The translations under genes and the position numbers were made by a program. This document shows positions 1 to 5,957 of a stretch of 6,417 bases of DNA, piece by piece (the first letter of the stretch is position 1; the number at the start of each line of letters is the position of its first letter). The notes under the pieces are model-generated. The model worked only from the letters and a program-made list of their open reading frames with translations. It made no database searches and was not told where the DNA came from. Origin of the DNA: Bacteroidales bacterium (lineage in GTDB: Bacteria > Bacteroidota > Bacteroidia > Bacteroidales > BM520); contig JAQVPY010000128.1 of assembly GCA_028701815.1 (NCBI GenBank), forward strand, positions 1-6,417, written 5' to 3'.

Positions 1-326
1 ACCTTCCATTTGTCGTTATGGCAGTCGTGATATCCGGTAAGCAGTGAAGCTCGTGCCGGCGCAGAAAGCATACATCCGTAAGCGTTGTTGTAACTGATGC
101 CGTGAGCTATCAGAGAATCAATGGTCAGCGTCTGAAACTGTTGTTGACCGTAGACGGATAATAGCCCTTTGCCGAGGTCGTCGGCATAAATAAATATGAC
201 GTTAGGCTTAGGATTCTCTTTAATTTCTATATTTTTATCCTGGCAAGAAACAAAAAAGCAACTTGCGGCAGCAAAAGATGTTGCTGCCGTCAAGTTGCCT
301 TTAATAAATTTCGAAAAGGATAACAT
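1..326 (-). CDS. Sulfatase lipoprotein, S-type active site (N-terminal 108 residues, cut by window edge)
   Basis: Begins with ATG at 326 and runs off the left edge in an open frame. Residues 1-28 look like a lipoprotein signal peptide: Lys6 and Lys9, then a hydrophobic core ending in F-V-S-C28 followed by QDKN. The mature part opens with the alkaline-phosphatase-superfamily pattern PNVIFIYADDLG (Asp49 and Asp50 expected to bind the metal). The sulfatase signature SAPARASLLTG follows at residues 88-98, with Ser88 as the residue converted to formylglycine. This is the S-x-P-x-R version, which in anaerobes is matured by the radical-SAM enzyme anSME. The enzyme would hydrolyse sulfate esters, probably of host or algal glycans, at the cell surface or in the periplasm; the substrate cannot be read from this part. 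The start overlaps the ferritin stop by one base (TAATG), so translation is probably coupled to ftnA. Confidence 0.9.
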   Translation of the reverse strand, partial: MLSFSKFIKGNLTAATSFAAASCFFVSCQDKNIEIKENPKPNVIFIYADDLGKGLLSVYGQQQFQTLTIDSLIAHGISYNNAYGCMLSAPARASLLTGYHDCHNDKWK

Positions 327-850
327 TATTGAGCCGCAGTTGCGAGAGGAGCTGCCTGCACATATACACGTGCTGCGAGTTCTTTATCAAGCATATACAA
401 GCCGTAGCCATTATCTTTAATCATTTTCAGGTTATTGATAATATCCTGAGCATTTTCTTCTTCTTCTACTTGTTCATCAATAAACCATTTAAGCATACTT
501 TGTGTAGCATAATCGTTTTCTTTAGTAGCGAGAGCATAGAGGTCGTTAATCAGAGAAGTAACCTTCTGCTCATGTTTTAGAGTTTCTTCAAAAGCATCAA
601 GTGCAGATTTCCATTCAGTAGGAACTACGTCAATTGGAGCAAGAGTAACTCTACCGCCGCGAGAAACAACGTAGTTAAAGAAAATCATCGCATGATCCTG
701 TTCTTCTTTAAATTGAACTGCGAACCAGTTAGCTATTCCGGAATAACCTTTATCTTGACAATAAGCGGACATGGAGAGATAAAGATAGGCAGACCAGAGT
801 TCCGCATTAATTTGGGCGTTTATAGCCTTTTCAACTTTTTTACTTAGCAT
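326..850 (-). CDS. ftnA: Bacterial non-haem ferritin
   Basis: A 174-residue cytosolic ferritin that oxidises Fe(II) and stores it as a mineral inside a 24-subunit shell. The numbering of the ferroxidase centre matches E. coli FtnA exactly: Glu17, Glu50 and His53 for site A, Glu94 and Glu130 for site B, with Gln127 and Tyr24 also present. The EEQDHA motif (49-54) and the DEQVEEE motif (125-131) are intact. There is no haem-ligand Met at the bacterioferritin position, so this is FtnA and not Bfr. Length is normal. Its own TAnnTTTG box lies 33 bases before the ATG. The next gene downstream, a sulfatase, starts inside its stop codon, which is an odd partner for a ferritin. Confidence 0.96.
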   Translation of the reverse strand: MLSKKVEKAINAQINAELWSAYLYLSMSAYCQDKGYSGIANWFAVQFKEEQDHAMIFFNYVVSRGGRVTLAPIDVVPTEWKSALDAFEETLKHEQKVTSLINDLYALATKENDYATQSMLKWFIDEQVEEEENAQDIINNLKMIKDNGYGLYMLDKELAARVYVQAAPLATAAQ

Positions 851-882
851 AATAATTGTAGTTTTAAGTTAATAACCAAATA

Positions 883-890
883 CAAAGATA
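883..890 (-). promoter_or_regulatory. ftnA promoter, -7 box
   Basis: TATCTTTG on the minus strand is a perfect match to the Bacteroidota -7 consensus TAnnTTTG. It predicts a leader of about 25-30 nt. Upstream (roughly 891-936 on the plus strand) is almost pure A/T, which may act as an UP-like element. I see no convincing -33 TTTG. Confidence 0.65.
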
Positions 891-948
891 TCTATTTTTT
901 TAATCTATAAAATAAATTTATATATTTTTATATTATCGACGTTTTGTT

Positions 949-1008
949 TATTCTGTCCACAAAAAAGTGAGCATCTCCTCCCTGTAAAAAAGCACTAATA
1001 TTCTGTCC
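949..1008. repeat. Two direct copies of TATTCTGTCC in the ftnA/HAD gap
   Basis: The 10-mer TATTCTGTCC occurs at 949-958 and again at 999-1008, 50 bases apart, in the 182-base gap between the HAD phosphatase stop and the ftnA start. The 6-mers GTTTTG (941-946) and CAAAAC (1011-1016) sit just outside as an inverted pair. The function is unknown. It could be an operator for ftnA, part of the 3' end of the upstream operon, or chance. Confidence 0.4.
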
Positions 1009-1032
1009 GTCAAAACTTAATATTAAATCCAG

Positions 1033-1680
1033 CTACAAGAGCGACAAAATTTCTGCCGGTTTATCAACGATTTTCCATGCGCCGTTTGCGATGAGCTCCT
1101 CTCGAGTACGAAATCCCCACGTAACACCGACAGGTTGTAATCCCGCATTGAGGGCGGTCTTCATATCCACGTTGGAATCGCCCATATAAAGCGTTTCTTC
1201 AGCAGTTGCACCGGCGATGTTCATAATCGCATGCACCATCGTCGAATCCGGTTTAACCGGCATCATGTCGCTTTGTCCGAATTGCGCCACAAAGTGAATG
1301 TTGGGGAAGAAATATTTTAGGAGTACATCTACGCCTGCCTGGAACTTATTTGAGGCGACTGCAATCAGTACTTTTCTATCAGACAATTCTTCAAAAAGAG
1401 CAGTTATTCCATCATATACATACGTTTTATCGTGAATATGAGCCTTATAATATACCATAAATTCTTCTCTTCTCAATTCCACATAATCCTTTTGGCGCAT
1501 ATTTTCCGGCAGCGCGCGTTCGATAAGTTTCGAGATGCCATTTCCGACGAACTTGTTATATGCTGAAAGAGGGTGCTCAGGATATCCATTATCATGGAGC
1601 ATATTATTACATGCCGTTGCAAGGTCGCCCAAAGAATTGATTATGGTGCCGTCGAGGTCGAAGATAGCGAGTCGTTTCAT
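1033..1680 (-). CDS. HAD-superfamily phosphatase, phosphoglycolate phosphatase-like
   Basis: A 215-residue cytosolic hydrolase of HAD subfamily I. All four HAD motifs are present: motif I DLDGT (nucleophile Asp8, acid/base Asp10), motif II Ser110 in VASNK, motif III Lys143 in VKPDS, and motif IV GDSNVD (Asp168 and Asp172 for Mg). A helical C1 cap lies between motifs I and II (about 15-85), with the Gph-type NKFVGNGISKLIERAL stretch. Length and cap fit phosphoglycolate phosphatase (Gph), which clears 2-phosphoglycolate, but pyrophosphatase PpaX and beta-phosphoglucomutase relatives share this layout, so the substrate is open. The ATG follows the eamA stop after 3 bases, so the two are co-transcribed. 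Confidence 0.88.
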   Translation of the reverse strand: MKRLAIFDLDGTIINSLGDLATACNNMLHDNGYPEHPLSAYNKFVGNGISKLIERALPENMRQKDYVELRREEFMVYYKAHIHDKTYVYDGITALFEELSDRKVLIAVASNKFQAGVDVLLKYFFPNIHFVAQFGQSDMMPVKPDSTMVHAIMNIAGATAEETLYMGDSNVDMKTALNAGLQPVGVTWGFRTREELIANGAWKIVDKPAEILSLL

Positions 1681-1683
1681 ATA

Positions 1684-2619
1684 TTATTTGTTATGGTTCT
1701 TTTTAGGTATTTTGGGGAAGAGTTTTCTAAAACGAAGGAGTTGTGCCGTAATCTTTCCGCCGGCGATAACTAAGGTAACGGCGAGCAATATCAACGCGAG
1801 TCCGACACATTCTCGAGGGGAGAGCCTTTCACCAAAGACTAGTATCCCTATAATGATAGCGGTAACGGGCTCCAAGGCTCCGAGTATTGCTGTCGGAGTA
1901 GATCCGATATATTTGATTGCAGTTGTTGTACATATAAAAGATATAGCCGTAGGAAAAAGTGCGAGTGCAATTACATTAGCCCAGAGATACCATTTGTCAG
2001 GCATTATTAGAGGCACACCTGAAATGAGACGTATGGCGAATACCGACATGCCGAAGACGAGCACATAAAAAGTAACCTTGAGAGTAGGCACGTCCTGTAG
2101 CTTTTTGTGGTTTACTCCGACAAGATAAAGTGCATAAGAGAGTGACGATATAAACACGAGAATAGTCCCTTTAAGGCTGAGGGTCGAGCCATCGCTATTC
2201 TTATACAGAAGCCATATTCCGCCCAATGCGCCTAAGATGCAAAGGACTGTCTGCAGTTTTATTTTTTCTTTAAAGAAGATGGTCATAATCAGGGCCACCA
2301 TAATTGGGTAAACGAACAGCAGTGTTGAGGCAATCCCTGCATCCATATAATTATAGCTACCGAATAGTGTCAGTGAAGAGATTGCCATCAGAAGACCCAA
2401 TAGAACCAGCGGACCCACGACACGTCCTTTTACCCTCAAATCATGTCCTCTTGATTTAAGCATAATCCACATCAGCGGGATAGCAAGGAGATATCTAAAA
2501 AACAGCACTGAGTCCGGATTCATCCCGGCCTTATAAAGAGGCAGAGCGAACAGCGGGTTCATACCATAAGTGGTAGCTGCTATAATGCCGGTAATGTAAC
2601 CTTTAGCTTTTGATGTCAT
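1684..2619 (-). CDS. EamA/DMT-family transporter (10 TM)
   Basis: A 311-residue inner-membrane protein of the drug/metabolite transporter superfamily. Ten hydrophobic segments can be placed at about 7-29, 36-56, 67-87, 93-115, 122-140, 147-169, 179-200, 210-230, 239-263 and 268-288. They form two EamA repeats of five. Each repeat carries the usual tail: GIASTLLFVYP then FFKEKI in the first, and STPTAILGALEPVTA then FGERLSP in the second. The short C-terminus is very basic (KIPKKNHNK) and would lie in the cytosol. Members export amino acids or other small metabolites; the substrate cannot be predicted here. It is the first gene of an operon with the HAD phosphatase. The start is supported by a -7 box upstream and by the N-terminal TM beginning at residue 7. 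Confidence 0.9.
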   Translation of the reverse strand: MTSKAKGYITGIIAATTYGMNPLFALPLYKAGMNPDSVLFFRYLLAIPLMWIMLKSRGHDLRVKGRVVGPLVLLGLLMAISSLTLFGSYNYMDAGIASTLLFVYPIMVALIMTIFFKEKIKLQTVLCILGALGGIWLLYKNSDGSTLSLKGTILVFISSLSYALYLVGVNHKKLQDVPTLKVTFYVLVFGMSVFAIRLISGVPLIMPDKWYLWANVIALALFPTAISFICTTTAIKYIGSTPTAILGALEPVTAIIIGILVFGERLSPRECVGLALILLAVTLVIAGGKITAQLLRFRKLFPKIPKKNHNK

Positions 2620-2639
2620 GATTCTGAAGCAAGCTTATC

Positions 2640-2692
2640 CCTGTCGCGAGGTCTCAGGTCGGTTTTTACCGCCGAAAGTCATCACGGACAGG
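2640..2692 (-). promoter_or_regulatory. Stem-loop in the eamA 5' leader
   Basis: Between the predicted transcription start and the eamA ATG the transcript can form an outer stem CCTGTC (2692-2687) with GACAGG (2645-2640). The stem extends by two further CG pairs past a one-base bulge. Inside it is a perfect hairpin CGGT-AAAA-ACCG (2671-2660). The leader is about 80 nt, longer than the 10-35 nt leaders predicted for its neighbours. This could be a cis-acting RNA controlling transporter expression, but no known riboswitch consensus is recognisable. Confidence 0.4.
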
Positions 2693-2708
2693 AGAGTTTT
2701 TGCGGGTG

Positions 2709-2716
2709 CAAAGGTA
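2709..2716 (-). promoter_or_regulatory. eamA-HAD operon promoter, -7 box
   Basis: TACCTTTG on the minus strand matches TAnnTTTG exactly. It lies about 90 bases before the eamA ATG and sets the length of the structured leader. No other TAnnTTTG box was noticed closer to the gene. Confidence 0.6.
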
Positions 2717-2764
2717 GTGGTTTTTATTGATATATATGCCCAGCCCGATGCAATTGATATATGA

Positions 2765-2965
2765 TCAACATTCAAATAAACGAAACGCCCATAAATCCCG
2801 TAGGGATTTCATATTAAAGTTTAAAAAACATATTACAAAACCCTGTTTATTTATCCAATTAGTCGAATTTCGTTTAACATCTGCCATTAAACTGGATGGA
2901 GATTGATTAGGAGACATGCTAATAAAAATGTGAATATGATCAGATACGCCGCCAATTGAAAAGAA
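2765..2965 (-). pseudogene. Remnant of an IS200/RAYT-type Y1 transposase
   Basis: A minus-strand open frame of 66 codons with no start codon at its upstream end. It reads SIGGVSDHIHIFISMSP and then SSLMADVKRNSTNWINKQGF. This is the central part of the Y1 transposase family (HUH single-strand transposases; IS200/IS605 TnpA and REP-associated RAYTs). The metal-binding HUH motif is His-Ile-His, encoded at 2930-2938, and the conserved (R/K)xxSxxWI stretch follows. Family proteins are about 130-180 residues. Here roughly 60 N-terminal residues are missing, since a TAA lies at 2966-2968. After position 2837 the family pattern is lost, so the C-terminal helix with the catalytic Tyr is gone. It cannot be active. 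The frame from 2836 to 2765 shows no recognisable family sequence. Confidence 0.75.
2793..2809. repeat. REP-like palindrome
   Basis: AAATCCC-GTA-GGGATTT is a perfect 7-bp inverted repeat with a 3-base loop. It lies 27 bases beyond the last recognisable codon of the Y1 transposase remnant. RAYT-type transposases act on short palindromes of this kind that flank them, so this may be the leftover end of the element. No T-run follows on either strand, which argues against an intrinsic terminator. Confidence 0.5.
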
Positions 2966-2970
2966 TTATT

Positions 2971-2978
2971 TAACTTTG
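2971..2978 (+). promoter_or_regulatory. pncA promoter, -7 box
   Basis: TAACTTTG is a perfect TAnnTTTG box 40 bases before the pncA ATG, giving a leader of roughly 35 nt. The expected -33 position (near 2948-2952) falls inside the transposase remnant and shows no clear TTTG. Confidence 0.65.
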
Positions 2979-3018
2979 CAAATCAAATAATTATTGATAA
3001 TAACAAGATATTTCAATC

Positions 3019-3570
3019 ATGGATAGAAGAAAGATTTTACTTGCAGTCGATCTGCAAAAGGATTTTATCGACGGCACTCTTACTGTTAAAGACGCTTACA
3101 AGGTTATCCCTATTATAAATGAGGCAAAGAAGGCTTTCGACTTCGTATATTTCACTCTTGACTGGCACCCTACCGATCACTGCTCGTTTAAGGCACAGGG
3201 CGGCTTGTGGCCTGCACATTGTGTACAGCATACTGCCGGCGCTTCTCTGCCCGACAGCGTTCTGGAGGGATTGGATGAGAGCCGGATGCGTTTCATTCTT
3301 AAAGGCTATAAATCGGATAAAGAGGAATACGGCGCTTTCTCGGAAGTCACGCCTGAAATAAGCGACATGTTCCATAAAGATGACGAAGTAGTGGTTTGTG
3401 GAATAGCTGCAGAATACTGCGTCTTGGAAACTCTTAAAAACCTTTATGGTCTCAGTCGCAAAATAGGATTTACAGTAAAAGTATTTCTAAAAGGTACCGC
3501 TAGATTCGACAGCTATGATACCGTTCTTGAATTTATGGCTGCTAACAGTATAGAACAGTATAACTTATAG
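3019..3570 (+). CDS. pncA: Nicotinamidase (isochorismatase superfamily)
   Basis: A 183-residue cytosolic amidase expected to convert nicotinamide to nicotinate and ammonia for NAD salvage; the family also activates pyrazinamide. The cysteine-hydrolase triad is complete: Asp11 (in AVDLQKDF), Lys95 (in ILKGY) and Cys134 (in GIAAEYCV). The metal site that separates nicotinamidases from other isochorismatase-like enzymes is also present: Asp48, His50 and His54 in DWHPTDH, and His67 in WPAHCVQ. The G-A stretch after the WP motif (HTAGASL) is typical too. Length is close to the 186 residues of mycobacterial PncA. The start is the first ATG after a TAnnTTTG box, and the N-terminus begins at the first beta strand. 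It is a single-gene unit, divergent from eamA and convergent with the DUF3089 gene. Confidence 0.9.
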   Translation: MDRRKILLAVDLQKDFIDGTLTVKDAYKVIPIINEAKKAFDFVYFTLDWHPTDHCSFKAQGGLWPAHCVQHTAGASLPDSVLEGLDESRMRFILKGYKSDKEEYGAFSEVTPEISDMFHKDDEVVVCGIAAEYCVLETLKNLYGLSRKIGFTVKVFLKGTARFDSYDTVLEFMAANSIEQYNL

Positions 3571-3652
3571 TCGATAGCGATTATTTTGTATCTACCCTAC
3601 TCCTTTTATTATCTTTCATTTAATCGGGATATTCGTTTTTTCGGACGCCCTG

Positions 3653-4582
3653 CTAATTAGACAGTTCTTCATTGGAGTTGAAGTTGTGGCATCTCTGTTT
3701 TACATTTTGAGAGAGATTATCTCTATAAAAATATAACTCCTGTAGGTGATAATTACCTTTTTTCAGCAGAAAGCCCAGGGCGGGAAGATAATAATCGTCA
3801 GGATTAAAGCCATCGACAATAAGTACATTGTATTGTTTATCCACATGTACAGTTACAGAATCATTAAGAAACGCCGGTTGTGCGGAGGTAGTCCAGTTTA
3901 ACGGATTAATACAAATTGCGCTTGGGGCAAGGCTATTACTGATTGCATCGATAGAAGCCACAGTGTTATAACAAATGGTAACGCCTACATCGCCGTTGCC
4001 TTTTGCAGGCTTAATTTGTTTATATTCTGTCGTATCCGAAGCGGTTACTCCATATCCGATAACATAAGCAGCGACGAGTTGCGCAGATTGTTCCGGCGTC
4101 AGCAATTTCACAAGTTCCACCACGCATTTTGCACCTTGACTGAACCCGGCGAGGACAAAGGGGCGACTGTTGTTCATATTCTTCATATAATAGTCGAAAG
4201 CATGTGTTATATCAGCCATTGAGAGAGGAAACAAGGCTTCGACAAGCGAATCCGAACGCCAGGACTCAAGCGTTATCTGTCGATAGTACGGAGAGTAGAA
4301 ATTGGCTTCTTCGCCGAATATCTCTTGTGCTAGTTCAAAGGAAGGTCGCATCGCCTCTCTGTCGCTTGCAAGCAGAGGATCGGCGTAATGCAGCGTATCG
4401 CCGATAGAATTAACTCTATCCCAGACGCAAGTAGGCAGTATATAAAACACGTCATAATCACACGTTCCGGCCTCGTTCGTTAGATTATACCACAGCTGAG
4501 GATCGGAATACGGATTTGAGTTGTTGCATCCCACAAAAATCAGCATTGTTATCAATAATATCGCATATATATTTTTCATCAT
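3653..4582 (-). CDS. DUF3089-family alpha/beta hydrolase, lipoprotein
   Basis: A 309-residue exported protein recognised as DUF3089 (alpha/beta-hydrolase fold), a family without a settled substrate. Residues 1-19 form a lipoprotein signal: Lys3, a hydrophobic core, and F-V-G-C19. Family landmarks are DYDVFYILPT (42-51), YYRQ (99-102), a long helix ADITHAFDYYMKN, the nucleophile elbow GFSQG (146-150, Ser148), and CINPLNW (224-230). His279 in GNYHLQE is the likely catalytic histidine; Asp257 or Asp262 may be the acid. The frame is open 117 bases further upstream, but that part overlaps the preceding gene and encodes no signal peptide, so the paired ATGs at 4582/4579 are preferred. It follows the small membrane protein gene by 32 bases and is probably co-transcribed with it. 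Confidence 0.85.
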   Translation of the reverse strand: MMKNIYAILLITMLIFVGCNNSNPYSDPQLWYNLTNEAGTCDYDVFYILPTCVWDRVNSIGDTLHYADPLLASDREAMRPSFELAQEIFGEEANFYSPYYRQITLESWRSDSLVEALFPLSMADITHAFDYYMKNMNNSRPFVLAGFSQGAKCVVELVKLLTPEQSAQLVAAYVIGYGVTASDTTEYKQIKPAKGNGDVGVTICYNTVASIDAISNSLAPSAICINPLNWTTSAQPAFLNDSVTVHVDKQYNVLIVDGFNPDDYYLPALGFLLKKGNYHLQELYFYRDNLSQNVKQRCHNFNSNEELSN

Positions 4583-4614
4583 TAAATCAATTATTAAAGG
4601 GGAAAGCCATGTCT

Positions 4615-4893
4615 CTAAGCGACAATAACACCAACAAAAACGAGGATAGCAAGAAGTAATAACACGAATCCCATAATAGCGAGGAAGGTGCCTACGCAAC
4701 CGTATTTTTTATCGACATTATAAGGTCGCTCATGTGACAGCAGGGTAATCAGCAATCCTAAAAACGGAGTAAATAATAAGCTTAACAAAAAAGCCCAGGT
4801 GAAACCGATATTTCGTCGGCTTCCTATTAATCCCACCAATACGGAGAAGAAGCAACCTGAAAGAAGTCCGAAAATGATTAACAATGCCGGCAT
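4615..4893 (-). CDS. Small membrane protein with three TM segments, function unknown
   Basis: A 92-residue hydrophobic protein with segments at about 3-24, 31-53 and 66-91. A basic turn, GSRRNIGFTWAF, lies between the first two, and a polar stretch SHERPYNVDKKYG between the last two. The pattern SRR-IGF-WAF-LS-L---P-LGL resembles short uncharacterised membrane proteins common in Bacteroidota. An upstream TTG at 4911 is in frame, but it lies inside the -7 box, and in the duplicated fragment at 5958-6032 the frame between that point and the ATG is not kept; hence the ATG at 4893. L-S-G-C at 11-14 looks like a lipobox, but no charged residues precede it, so a TM helix is more likely. It is first in a unit with the DUF3089 lipoprotein. 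Confidence 0.75.
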   Translation of the reverse strand: MPALLIIFGLLSGCFFSVLVGLIGSRRNIGFTWAFLLSLLFTPFLGLLITLLSHERPYNVDKKYGCVGTFLAIMGFVLLLLAILVFVGVIVA

Positions 4894-4916
4894 ATTGTTT
4901 TTTTTTTGCAAATATA
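4824..4916. repeat. Direct repeat, copy 1 (5' end of the small membrane protein gene and its -7 box)
   Basis: This 93-base stretch is repeated in the same orientation at 5963-6054. By eye there are 6 substitutions and a one-base difference in a T-run (10 against 9), about 92% identity. Similarity stops sharply at both ends. The two copies bracket mtgA. Confidence 0.9.
4909..4916 (-). promoter_or_regulatory. Promoter of the small membrane protein-DUF3089 unit, -7 box
   Basis: TATATTTG on the minus strand matches TAnnTTTG. Only 15 bases separate it from the ATG, and ten of them are a run of A, so the leader would be very short, about 10 nt. Confidence 0.6.
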
Positions 4917-5004
4917 AAAATTATATTTGAATGAGATGCTTCACGACAATCTTCGATTTGACAAGTAACACAATCAAAATAATGTGTAATATATAGAAAA
5001 AAAG

Positions 5005-5012
5005 TATTTTTG
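5005..5012 (+). promoter_or_regulatory. mtgA promoter, -7 box
   Basis: TATTTTTG matches TAnnTTTG and ends 11 bases before the mtgA ATG, so the leader is very short. It shares a 130-base intergenic region with the divergent promoter of the small membrane protein gene. Confidence 0.6.
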
Positions 5013-5023
5013 CAATTCATTAT

Positions 5024-5869
5024 ATGAAAGCAAAGAATAGAAAAAGAAGCGACAAAATGTCAGTTAAGCACAAAAAGAAACGCAGCATTATCAATAAGAT
5101 ATGGCGATTTTTATGGATTACGGCAGTTAGTCTAATTTTGTTTAGTTGGATAATGGTGTTTGTCTATCGGTGGATAATGCCGCCATTGACACCACTGATG
5201 GTGGCACGTTTCAACCAACAAGTCTTTCAGAAAGGACGCGAGGTGAATTTTGAGCGTAACTATGTCAGTATTGATGCCATTGACAGCGATTTGGTCGATG
5301 CTGTTGTTGCAAGCGAAGACAATACTTTCATACATCATCATGGTTTCGACGTTACTCAACTCAAGAAAAGTTACGTTGACAATATGCGGGGACGTCATAT
5401 TCGTGGTGGAAGTACCATCAGCATGCAAACTGCCAAGAATGCGTTTCTACCACATAGGCGCAGCATGTTACGAAAAGTATGCGAGGCATATTTTACGCAA
5501 CTCATCGAATGGTGGTGGGGAAAGAAACGTATCATGGAAGTTTATCTCAACATTATTGAGTTTGGCGATGGTATCTATGGTTGTGAGGCAGCAGCGCAAC
5601 ATTATTTTGGACATTCTGCTGCAATGTTGAGCCGGCATGAAGCTGCCGAACTTGCTGCCACGTTACCCTCACCGTTAAAGCGCAATCCTGAAAATCAGAC
5701 TGCATATTTTCAACAACAAACAAGTATCATTCAGGGGCGTATCGTCAAATACGGTACTGTTGCCATAGATAACGCAGCAACAATACGCAGGGCAGACAGA
5801 AAAAGTGGACAATATACAGAAACGCTCATAGATTTTATGAAGTGGTATATCGACACAAAAAGGAAGTAA
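5024..5869 (+). CDS. mtgA: Monofunctional peptidoglycan glycosyltransferase (GT51)
   Basis: A 281-residue inner-membrane enzyme that polymerises lipid II into glycan strands. A basic cytosolic tail (1-26) is followed by one TM helix (about 27-48) and a periplasmic GT51 domain (about 75-245). The GT51 motifs are present in order: EDNTFIHHHGFD (98-109, catalytic Glu98), GGSTISMQTAKN (128-139), RKVCEAY (150-156, second Glu154), and KRIMEVYLNIIEFGDGIYG (168-186) followed by EAAAQHYF. No transpeptidase domain follows, so it is MtgA and not a class A PBP. Length is a little above the usual 230-270, owing to the basic N-terminus. The first ATG is chosen because it sits just after a -7 box; Met12 is an alternative. 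It is a single-gene unit flanked by two copies of a 92-base repeat. Confidence 0.94.
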   Translation: MKAKNRKRSDKMSVKHKKKRSIINKIWRFLWITAVSLILFSWIMVFVYRWIMPPLTPLMVARFNQQVFQKGREVNFERNYVSIDAIDSDLVDAVVASEDNTFIHHHGFDVTQLKKSYVDNMRGRHIRGGSTISMQTAKNAFLPHRRSMLRKVCEAYFTQLIEWWWGKKRIMEVYLNIIEFGDGIYGCEAAAQHYFGHSAAMLSRHEAAELAATLPSPLKRNPENQTAYFQQQTSIIQGRIVKYGTVAIDNAATIRRADRKSGQYTETLIDFMKWYIDTKRK

Positions 5870-5957
5870 CGATAATTATTATTGACAAGATCCTCTCTTT
5901 TGCGGAAATTAAATATTAACTAAGAAATGGCATTGACCGGTTTAAAAAGCGAGAGTA

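Noticed and set aside
961..995. Intrinsic terminator for the eamA-HAD operon (AGTG...CACT followed by a T-run on the minus strand)
   Set aside because: Only a 4-bp stem with a loop of about 20 bases; too weak to call.
1535..2068. 177-codon plus-strand open frame
   Set aside because: It lies antisense across the HAD and EamA genes, which have strong family motifs; no recognisable domain or promoter of its own.
2640..2692. TPP riboswitch in the eamA leader, because of a CTGAGA motif (2658-2653) followed by GCG and AGGGA-like bases
   Set aside because: The rest of the conserved TPP core (the GAACCTGATC region and its helices) is missing and the spacing is wrong.
3037..3375. 112-codon minus-strand open frame
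   Set aside because: Antisense to pncA with no recognisable motifs.
4583..4699. 39-codon N-terminal extension of the DUF3089 frame to an ATG at 4699
   Set aside because: It overlaps the upstream membrane-protein gene by 85 bases, has an unnatural composition rich in Cys, Trp and Arg, and would bury the clear lipoprotein signal that starts at 4582.
4894..4911. TTG start at 4911 for the small membrane protein, giving a charged MQKKNN leader before an LSGC lipobox
   Set aside because: The TTG is part of the -7 box, the extra codons come from an A-run, and the duplicate copy has a different run length that breaks the frame.
5250..5630. 126-codon plus-strand open frame inside mtgA
   Set aside because: Shadow frame of mtgA, whose GT51 motifs cover the same bases in the other frame.
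5891..5956. Possible terminator after mtgA pairing CTCTC-TTTT with AAAAAGCGAGAG
   Set aside because: The pairing needs a bulge and a loop of about 45 bases, with no T-run after it.
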